Assembly: GCA_927911515.1 (NCBI GenBank)
Contig: CAKMQH010000174.1
Location: 1-12,359, forward strand
Origin: an uncultured Neisseria sp.
Lineage (GTDB): Bacteria > Pseudomonadota > Gammaproteobacteria > Burkholderiales > Neisseriaceae
DNA length: 12,359 nt
Direction of reading: 5' to 3'
Below are positions 7,066 through 12,359 of the stretch, in pieces; the stretch's first letter is position 1; each line of letters begins with the position of its first letter. A program made the position numbers and the translations under genes. The notes under the pieces are model-generated. The model was given only the letters and a program-made list of their open reading frames with translations, was not told the DNA's origin and did no database searches.

Positions 7066-7506
7066 ATGTCTATCCAAAAACTTGCCGACAACCTCTACAT
7101 TGCCCCGCAACTGACCGAAGCGGACGTACAAGAAGCCGCCAAACTCGGCATCCAAACCGTCATCTGCAACCGTCCCGACGGCGAAGAAGAAAACCAAGTT
7201 ACATTCAAACAAGTCGAAGGCTGGCTTGAAGCCGCGGGCATCCGCGAACACCACCATCAGCCCGTCGTCGCACCCACCATCAACGCCGCCGATGTCGCCG
7301 CTTTCCAAAACCTGCTCAAAAGCGTTCCCCAACCGGTCCTCGCCTACTGCCGCACCGGCACCCGCTGTTCACTGCTCTGGGGCTATCATCAAGTGCAAAA
7401 CGGTGCAAGCGTCGCCGAAGTCGTCTCTGCCGCACAACAAGCAGGTATCAATCTGAGCAACTTCGAAGCCCGCCTGCAAGACGCGCAACAAAACGGTCTG
7501 GCGTAA
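7066..7506 (+). CDS. DUF442 / TIGR01244 phosphatase-like protein (NMA1982 type)
   Basis: The 146-residue protein begins MSIQKLADNLYIAPQLTEAD, the hallmark opening of the DUF442 family, which has a tyrosine-phosphatase-like fold and is also found fused to beta-lactamase-like sulfur dioxygenases (Blh). The signature YCRTGTR (C95 to R100) is the phosphate-binding loop, with four residues between Cys and Arg where classical tyrosine phosphatases have five. D38 in NRPDGEE and the histidines in EHHHQPV are other family-like positions. The N. meningitidis homologue NMA1982 has a crystal structure described as a nonclassical phosphatase; its physiological substrate is unknown to me. AGGAAAA six bases before the ATG is a good ribosome binding site. 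No sulfur dioxygenase domain follows. Confidence 0.87.
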   Translation: MSIQKLADNLYIAPQLTEADVQEAAKLGIQTVICNRPDGEEENQVTFKQVEGWLEAAGIREHHHQPVVAPTINAADVAAFQNLLKSVPQPVLAYCRTGTRCSLLWGYHQVQNGASVAEVVSAAQQAGINLSNFEARLQDAQQNGLA

Positions 7507-7530
7507 CACATTATCCGTTTACCCAAACGC

Positions 7531-7586
7531 AAAGGTCTCTGAAAATACCGTTTCAACGAATGGAAACCATTTTCAGACGACCTTTT
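7531..7586 (+). terminator. Hairpin terminator built on one exact and one degenerate uptake sequence
   Basis: AAAGGTCTCTGAAAAT (7531-7546) lacks one G of the uptake sequence and pairs with ATTTTCAGACGACCTTTT (7569-7586), which contains an exact 12-mer at 7572-7583. A T-run follows the stem (ccttttta). It sits about 25 bases after the DUF442 stop. The missing G could be another single-base error. Confidence 0.6.
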
Positions 7587-7728
7587 TATACGTTATGCCG
7601 TTTGGCAAACCGAATGAACGTACCCGATATCTTGAGCATTGCGGCAATCCGTTATATTCGGATGAAACTCAATATCCAGACCTGCCGTTTTCATTTACAA
7701 TCTTCCCGTTCCATCTCATCAATCTATT

Positions 7729-8647
7729 ATGCAAATCCTGCTCACTTTTTTGTTTAAATGCTTTGCGGCGCTGCCTTTGCCGCTTTTGCACGCGCTGGGG
7801 AATATGGCGGGGCGGCTTGGGCTATTATCTGCTCAAAAGCGACCGGCAGCGTGTGTTCGACAATATGCGGCTTGCCGGATTGAATCCCGAGCCTTCGTCG
7901 GTCAAAGCCGTTTTCCGCGAAACGGCGAAAGGCGGGCTGGAATTGCCCGTCGCCTTTTTCAGACGACCTGAAAGCATTGAAACGCTGTTTAAAGAAGTGC
8001 ATGGCTGGGAGCATGTCCAATCGGCTTTGGATGCCGGCGAAGGACTGTTGTTTATTACCCCGCACATCGGCAGCTACGACCTTGCCGGACGCTACATCAG
8101 CCAGCAGCTGCCGTTTCCGCTGACTGCCATGTACAAACCGCCTAAAATCAAAGCCTTGGATTCCGTCATGCAGGCGGGGCGCGTTCGCGGCAAAGGGAAA
8201 ACCGCCCCCACCAATATTCAAGGCGTCAAACAAGTCATTAAGGCTTTGCGTTCCGGCGAAGCCACGATTGTCTTGCCCGACCACGCGCCCTCCCCCGAAG
8301 AAGGCGGCGACGGCGTATGGGTACCGTTTTTCGGGAAATACGCCTACACCATGACGCTGGCGGGCAAACTGGCACAAGTCAAAGGCGTGAAGGCGCTGTT
8401 TTTCTGCGGCGAGCGTTTGCCGAACGGCAAAGGATTTGTGCTGCACATCGAGCCTATGCGCGGCGAACTGAACGGCGACAAACAACACGACGCGCAAATT
8501 ATCAATGAAAACACCGAATACTGGATACGCCGCTTCCCGACCCAGTATCTGTTTATGTACAACCGCTACAAACAGCCCGCAGGCGCACCACTCTCGCCCG
8601 ACTGGAAACCGGAACCCGGTTGGAAACCTGAGCAAGTAGAAGACTGA
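7729..8647 (+). pseudogene. lpxL: LpxL/HtrB-family lipid A acyltransferase, one frameshift
   Basis: These inner-membrane enzymes add a secondary acyl chain to lipid A of lipooligosaccharide. The product starts at ATG 7729 with a hydrophobic anchor (MQILLTFLFKCFAALPLPLL) and reads LGNMAGRLG before going out of frame. The continuation YYLLKSDRQRVFDNMRLAGL is one base away. One extra G lies in either GGGG 7809-7812 or GGG 7819-7821; removing it gives a 305-residue protein. After the shift everything is intact: ETAKGGLELPVAFF, the catalytic HX4D motif (H112-IGSY-D117), TAMYKPPKIKALD, GEATIVLPDH and a C-terminal YLFMYNRYK. It closely resembles a lauroyl acyltransferase of N. meningitidis as I remember it; whether it is the LpxL1 or LpxL2 counterpart I cannot settle. 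Reading the second frame upstream gives a false start near 7595. Ribosome binding site is poor. Confidence 0.88.
7958..7969 (-). repeat. DNA uptake sequence, full 12-mer
   Basis: Exact AGGTCGTCTGAA on the minus strand inside the acyltransferase gene, encoding FRRPE on the coding strand. Confidence 0.9.
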
Positions 8648-8658
8648 ACATTCCTTAT

Positions 8659-8670
8659 AGGTCGTCTGAA
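8659..8670 (+). repeat. DNA uptake sequence, full 12-mer
   Basis: Exact AGGTCGTCTGAA eleven bases after the acyltransferase stop. Its inverted partner is 79 bases away (8750-8761), too far for a tight hairpin. Confidence 0.9.
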
Positions 8671-8717
8671 AAGGCGGCTGACGTCCTGTTTCTCAAAACA
8701 TAGCCACACCAACACAA

Positions 8718-8743
8718 AAAAGCACCTCAATTGAGGTGCTTTT
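8718..8743. terminator. Bidirectional terminator between lpxL and pyrG
   Basis: A perfect 26-base palindrome: AAAAGCACCTCAA followed by TTGAGGTGCTTTT, forming a stem with a small TCAATTGA-centred loop and A-runs and T-runs on the flanks. It sits between two convergent genes and can stop transcription from both sides. The pyrG frame as read runs straight through it, evidence that the true pyrG stop lies before it. Confidence 0.85.
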
Positions 8744-8749
8744 TCTATT

Positions 8750-8761
8750 TTCAGACGACCT
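8750..8761 (+). repeat. DNA uptake sequence, inverted, at the probable pyrG stop
   Basis: Exact 12-mer TTCAGACGACCT on the plus strand, which reads AGGTCGTCTGAA along pyrG. In the restored pyrG frame it supplies the codons GTC GTC TGA, a frequent way for Neisseria genes to end. Confidence 0.85.
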
Positions 8762-10401
8762 TTTGCTGAGCATCAGCCTTTTATTGTTCAACGCGGCTTT
8801 GACAAACGCGGTGAACAAAGGATGACCTTTGCGCGGGTTGGAGGTGAACTCTGGATGGAACTGGCAGGCGAAGAACCAAGGATGGTTCGGCAGTTCGATG
8901 GTTTCGACCAAGCGTTCGCGTCCTGCGGATACGCCGCCGATGACCAAACCTGCCTGTTCCAGCGTAGGAACGTAGTTGTTGTTGACTTCGTAGCGGTGGC
9001 GGTGGCGCTCGCGGATGTGTTCGCTGCCGTAGATTTTGGCGGCGAGGCTGCCTGCTTTCAATTCAACCTCTTGTGCACCCAAACGCATGGTGCCGCCCAA
9101 ATCGGCGGATTCGTCGCGGGTTTCGACACTGCCGTCGGCGGTTTGCCATTCGTCAATCAGGGCGACGACCGGAGATTCGGTTTTGATGTCGAACTCGGTG
9201 GAGTTGGCATTTTTCATGCCTGCCACATCGCGTGCGTATTCGATGAGGGCAATCTGCATGCCCAGGCAAATGCCGAGATAGGGAATGTTGTTTTCACGCG
9301 CATAGCGGGCAGATGCGATTTTTCCTTCCACGCCGCGCACGCCGAAACCGCCGGGAACCAATATGGCATCGAATTCTTTCAGACGGCCTATACCGTCTTT
9401 TTCTATGCTTTCGCTGTCGATATAGTCGATTTTCACGTCGGTTTGTGTGTGTATGCCAGCGTGCCTTAACGCTTCGATCAGCGATTTGTAGGATTCGGTC
9501 AAATCGACGTATTTGCCGACCATGGCGATTTTGACGGTGTGTTTCGGATTTTTGATGGCATGGACGATTTTTTTTCCACGCGGTCAAATCCGCCTGTTGC
9601 ACGTTAAGCTGCAATTGCTCGGTAATGATGTTGTCTATGCCTTGGTCGTGCAGCATTTCGGGGCATTCGTAGATGCTGTCCACGTCGTAGCTGCCGACAA
9701 TCGCGCGCTCTTCCACGTTGCAGAACAAGGCGATTTTACGGCGTTCGTCCGCGGGCATTTCCCTGTCCATGCGGCAAATCAGGATGTCGGGTTGCAAACC
9801 GATGCTCAACATTTCTTTAACGGTATGCTGGGTCGGCTTGGTTTTAATTTCGCCGGCAGCGGCGATGTAGGGAACGTAGCTCAAGTGGGCGAACAAGGTG
9901 TTGTTGCGTCCCAACTGGCTGCGCATCTGACGGATGGCTTCCAAAAACGGCAGAGATTCAATGTCGCCGACCGTACCGCCGATTTCAACGATGGCAACAT
10001 CGTAACCCGCCGCGCCTTCGTGGATGCGGCGTTTTGATTTCGTCGGTAATGTGCGGGATGACTTGAACCGTACCGCCGAGGTAGTCACCGCGGCGTTCTT
10101 TGGCGATGACGTTTTCGTACACCTGCCCCGTACTGAAGCTGTTGCGGCGGGTCATGGTGGCGTTGATGAAACGTTCGTAGTGTCCCAAGTCGAGGTCGGT
10201 TTCCGCCCCGTCGTCTGTAACGAACACTTCGCCGTGCTGGAACGGACTCATCGTACCGGGGTCGACGTTGATATAAGGGTCGAGCTTGAGCATGGTCACG
10301 TTCAGACCGCGCGATTCGAGGATGGTGGCAATAGAAGCGGCGGCGATACCTTTTCCGAGTGAAGATACGACGCCGCCGGTTACGAAAATAAATTTAGTCA
10401 T
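8751..10401 (-). pseudogene. pyrG: CTP synthase, three single-base frameshifts as read
   Basis: PyrG makes CTP from UTP, ATP and glutamine. The synthetase domain starts at ATG 10401 (MTKFIFVTGGVVSSLGKGIAAAS) and reads to HITDEIK. There an extra A (T4 at 10032-10035 on plus) shifts the frame; removing it gives KRRIHEGAAGYDVAIVEIGG. A second extra A in A8 (plus 9569-9576) shifts DLTAWKK; with seven it continues IVHAIKNPKHTVKIAMVGKY. The glutaminase domain follows with the nucleophile loop LGICLGMQ and CQFHPEF. Near the end, AATAAAAGG seems to lack one A: with it the protein ends NNKKADAQQKVV at TGA 8753-8751. Without it the frame runs through a terminator hairpin to TGA 8693. The repaired product has about 549 residues, normal for the family. 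pyrG is normally essential, so sequencing error is the simplest reading. Confidence 0.92.
9378..9389 (-). repeat. Variant DNA uptake sequence (AGGCCGTCTGAA) in pyrG
   Basis: AGGCCGTCTGAA on the minus strand, the AG-DUS dialect of other Neisseria, differs at one base from the form used elsewhere in the window. It encodes part of GRLKEF, so the change is silent (CGT stays Arg, GGC for GGT). Confidence 0.6.
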
Positions 10402-10541
10402 GATGCAGTACCCATGTTGGAATACGGAATTTTACCTTTAAGCGGGTTTTCTGGCAAACGCGGGAAGCCGACCTCGTCTGAAAGAAACCGCCCGAATATA
10501 ACGAAATCATCTTTTTTTAAAACCAAGCATTCTTTCCCATT

Positions 10542-10553
10542 TTCAGACGACCT
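10542..10553 (-). repeat. DNA uptake sequence, full 12-mer, upstream of cysN
   Basis: Exact AGGTCGTCTGAA on the minus strand in the 192-base pyrG/cysN intergenic region. A degenerate copy (ACCTCGTCTGAA) sits at 10471-10482. The rest of this region must hold both promoters, but I recognise none with confidence. Confidence 0.85.
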
Positions 10554-10593
10554 CATTAAAGTAACGGGCAATCTGAGAATTAAGGAAAGAACC

Positions 10594-11904
10594 ATGACCG
10601 CAACCACCGCCCCGCTTTTGCGCTTCATCACCGCCGGCAGCGTCGACGACGGCAAATCTACCCTCATCGGCCGCCTGCTCTACGACAGCAAAACCCTGCT
10701 GACCGACCAACTCGACAAACTCAACCGCGCCACCGAAAACGGCGAAACGCCCGACTTCGCCAGTCTTACCGACGGCCTTGCCGCCGAGCGCGAACAAGGC
10801 ATCACCATCGACGTCGCCTACCGCTATTTCGCCACGCCCAAGCGCAAATTCATCATCGCCGACACGCCCGGACACGAACAATACACCCGCAACATGGTAA
10901 CGGGCGCATCGACCGCCGATGCCGCCATCGTCCTGATAGACGCAACGCGTGTGAATTTTTCCGGCAGCGAACCCGTCCTCCTGCCGCAGACCAAACGCCA
11001 CAGCGCGATTCTGAAACTCTTGGGCTGCCCCAACATCATCGTCGCCGTCAACAAACTCGACCTGCTCGACTTCGACGAAGCCAAATATCAAGCCATTACC
11101 TCAGCCTACCGCAAGCTGGCGGAACAAATCGGCCTTCACGCCCAAATCCACTTCCTGCCCATCAGCGCATTAAAAGGCGACAACATCGTCAACGCCAGCA
11201 GCCAAACCCCGTGGTATCAAGGTTTGCCGCTGTTACCCCTGCTCGAAAGCCTGCCCGTCAATCGCCAAAACGCCGCCGACCAAGCCGCCCATTTCCCCGT
11301 ACAGCGCGTCGCACGGCAAGACGGCAGCAGCAGCGACGACTTCCGCGGCTATCAAGGCAGACTGGAAGCAGGTCGTCTGAAAACCGGCGACGAAGTCAAA
11401 GTCCTGCCTAGCGGACACACCGCCAAAATCGCCGAAATCTATAATCCAAACGGCAAAACCGAATCCGCCGAAGCGGGCGAAGTGTTAACCGTCGCGCTCG
11501 ACACCGACCTCGACATCTCGCGCGGCAACAGCATCGCCGCTGCCGACAGCCCCGTAGCGCCCGAACAGCAGTTCCAAGCCGCGCTGTGCTGGTTCGACGA
11601 CATCCCGCTCAACCTGCGCCGCAAATACCTGCTGAAACACACCACCCAAACCACCCCCGTCAAAATCAGCGCGATTTCCTACGTTTGGGACGTGAACACC
11701 CTCAGCCGCGTCGAATCCGCCGACACGCTCAAACTCAACGACATCGGCAGCGTCAGCCTCAAAACCCAGCAGCCGATCGCCGCCGCGCCCTACGAAGAAA
11801 ACCACACCCTCGGCGCGTTTATCCTGATAGACGAAGCCACCAACCACACCGTCGCCGCAGGCATGATACGCAAAACTGACCAAGCGGACAGTTTTGAAAT
11901 TTGA
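10594..11904 (+). CDS. cysN: CysN, sulfate adenylyltransferase GTPase subunit
   Basis: CysN is the GTPase that drives formation of adenosine 5'-phosphosulfate by CysD, the first step of sulfate assimilation. The ATG at 10594 is preceded by AAGGAAAGAACC; upstream in-frame codons back to 10414 look non-coding. The 436-residue protein shows all G motifs: P-loop AGSVDDGKS (14-22), LAAEREQGITIDVAYRYF (switch I region), D90TPGH94, N153KLD156 and S191AL193, followed by the EF-Tu-like beta-barrel domains. Between switch II and NKLD there is an insertion (VNFSGSEPVLLPQTKRHS) relative to E. coli that I recall also in N. meningitidis. The frame is intact. Oddly, cysD is not next to it: upstream is divergent pyrG, downstream a terminator. 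In other Neisseria cysD normally precedes cysN. Confidence 0.95.
   Translation: MTATTAPLLRFITAGSVDDGKSTLIGRLLYDSKTLLTDQLDKLNRATENGETPDFASLTDGLAAEREQGITIDVAYRYFATPKRKFIIADTPGHEQYTRNMVTGASTADAAIVLIDATRVNFSGSEPVLLPQTKRHSAILKLLGCPNIIVAVNKLDLLDFDEAKYQAITSAYRKLAEQIGLHAQIHFLPISALKGDNIVNASSQTPWYQGLPLLPLLESLPVNRQNAADQAAHFPVQRVARQDGSSSDDFRGYQGRLEAGRLKTGDEVKVLPSGHTAKIAEIYNPNGKTESAEAGEVLTVALDTDLDISRGNSIAAADSPVAPEQQFQAALCWFDDIPLNLRRKYLLKHTTQTTPVKISAISYVWDVNTLSRVESADTLKLNDIGSVSLKTQQPIAAAPYEENHTLGAFILIDEATNHTVAAGMIRKTDQADSFEI
11370..11381 (+). repeat. DNA uptake sequence, full 12-mer
   Basis: Exact AGGTCGTCTGAA inside cysN, encoding part of AGRLK. Confidence 0.9.
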
Positions 11905-11924
11905 AACAAGGGCATCTTGAATTG

Positions 11925-11970
11925 AAGAGGTCGTCTGAAACACCGAAACGGGGTTTTCAGACGACCTCTT
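11925..11970. terminator. Inverted uptake-sequence terminator after cysN
   Basis: Two exact 12-mers in inverted orientation (11928-11939 and 11956-11967) extend to 16-base arms, AAGAGGTCGTCTGAAA and TTTCAGACGACCTCTT, around a 14-base loop, with further T residues after the stem. It starts 20 bases after the cysN stop, which confirms that cysN is the last gene of its transcript. Confidence 0.85.
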
Positions 11971-12095
11971 TAGTATGGCAGATTAAGGCAGGAAATATCG
12001 CAAGTCGGCTTTAAGCCTGCGGCGTTGCCTTGTCTTCATCCAACGCGATGGAAATTACAGCGGATTAAATAACGGAATCGCGGCATGGCATTTTT
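11971..12095. other. Intergenic stretch without a recognisable gene
   Basis: Between the cysN terminator and the Correia element I find no supported gene. A short minus-strand frame (12039-11983, 18 residues, starting MKTRQRRR) lacks any supporting signal. Confidence 0.5.
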
Positions 12096-12251
12096 TATAG
12101 TGGATTAACTTTAAACCAGTACGGCGTTACCTCGCCTTAGCTCAAAGAGAACGATTCTCTAAGGTGCTGAAGCACCAAGTGAATCGGTTCCGTACTATCT
12201 GTACTGTTTGCGGCTTCGTCGCCTTGTCCTGATTTTTGTTAATCCACTATA
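12096..12251. mobile_element. Correia repeat enclosed element (CREE), full length, 156 bp
   Basis: The element starts TATAGTGGATTAACTTTAAA and its right end, read on the minus strand, starts TATAGTGGATTAACAAAAAT; the first 14 bases of the inverted ends are identical. Internal blocks match the well-known Correia sequence: CCAGTACGGCGTT, AGCTCAAAGAGAACGATTCT, and a GGTGCT/AGCACC hairpin at about 12163-12176. The length of 156 is that of the long form, which in other Neisseria carries an IHF site and can bring promoter activity or be cut by RNase III in transcripts. TA dinucleotides at both outer ends fit insertion at a TA target. It carries no genes and is thought to be moved in trans. Confidence 0.93.
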
Positions 12252-12270
12252 TTGATAAGAGGTCGGGTCA

Positions 12271-12359
12271 TTATGTTTTAAACATTTTTACTGACAAGCT
12301 GCCATCCGCGTCATATTTGATTCTCCACAAAGTTTGCGCTGAAAAGGCAAAAGGTCGTC
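12271..12359 (-). CDS. Possible C-terminal end of a gene running off the right edge
   Basis: On the minus strand an open frame enters at the window edge and stops at TAA 12273-12271. It reads RPFAFSAQTL, then WRIKYDADGSLSVKMFKT, a natural-looking protein end. The truncated uptake sequence at 12352-12359 would be read as FRRP, a common coding use of this repeat. Only 29 codons are visible, so chance is a real alternative. I cannot name a family. Confidence 0.3.
   Translation of the reverse strand, partial: RPFAFSAQTLWRIKYDADGSLSVKMFKT

Noticed and set aside
7595..7728. N-terminal extension of the acyltransferase from an ATG at 7595
   Set aside because: The upstream residues resemble no family member, and the hydrophobic anchor is encoded from 7729 in a different frame.
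7754..8635. 293-codon minus-strand open frame opposite the acyltransferase
   Set aside because: Shadow of the real gene, with catalytic motifs all on the plus strand.
10414..10593. Longer CysN start at 10414
   Set aside because: The extension spans the promoter region and an uptake sequence and lacks family similarity; 10594 has a good ribosome binding site.
11983..12039. 18-residue minus-strand peptide MKTRQRRR...
   Set aside because: Too short, with no ribosome binding site or context to support it.
12096..12251. A structured regulatory RNA or riboswitch
   Set aside because: The hairpins and inverted ends are fully explained by the Correia element.
1..12359. CRISPR array, tRNA or rRNA genes
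   Set aside because: No regularly spaced direct repeats and no tRNA- or rRNA-like sequence were seen; the recurrent 12-mers are uptake sequences.

Overview
This window looks like a chromosomal segment of a commensal Neisseria. Every gene that can be named has a close Neisseria counterpart. The DNA is sprinkled with the 12-base DNA uptake sequence AGGTCGTCTGAA (twelve exact copies, on either strand). As I recall the published uptake-sequence dialects, this is the N. mucosa / N. sicca / N. macacae form, not the ATGCCGTCTGAA form of N. meningitidis and N. gonorrhoeae. A full-length Correia element (156 bp) near the right end fits the same genus.

Layout, left to right. (1) Positions 1-502: the C-terminal part of a NADAR-family gene on + with its N-terminus missing, abutting an unidentified open frame on - that leaves the window. 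(2) 509-4194, minus strand: the cytochrome cbb3 oxidase operon ccoN-ccoO-ccoQ-ccoP, ending in a bidirectional terminator. CcoP is the long three-heme form. ccoQ is shifted out of frame after its membrane helix. (3) 4195-4510: an AT-rich divergent intergenic region. (4) 4511-7506, plus strand: an M61-family metallopeptidase gene broken by two single-base shifts, an exported protein of unknown function, and a DUF442 phosphatase-like protein. (5) 7729-8647: an LpxL/HtrB lipid A acyltransferase gene with one shift. (6) 8751-10401, minus strand: pyrG (CTP synthase) with three single-base shifts. (7) 10594-11904, plus strand: cysN, intact but without cysD beside it. (8) 11905-12359: an uptake-sequence hairpin terminator, the Correia element, and perhaps the tail of a further gene on -.

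The most important caveat is that seven single-base indels interrupt four otherwise well-preserved genes, six of them in A/T runs and one in a G run. Three fall in pyrG, which is normally essential, and the protein sequence on either side of each shift remains family-like. That pattern suggests homopolymer errors in the read or assembly more than real gene decay, although the A7 run in the peptidase gene and the A6 run in ccoQ could in principle be slippage sites. Genes given below as frameshifted are therefore annotated with their likely intact extent.

I see no convincing new multi-gene system. The items most worth a second look are the broken NADAR locus, the ccoQ tail, the orphan cysN, and the regular use of paired uptake sequences as terminators.
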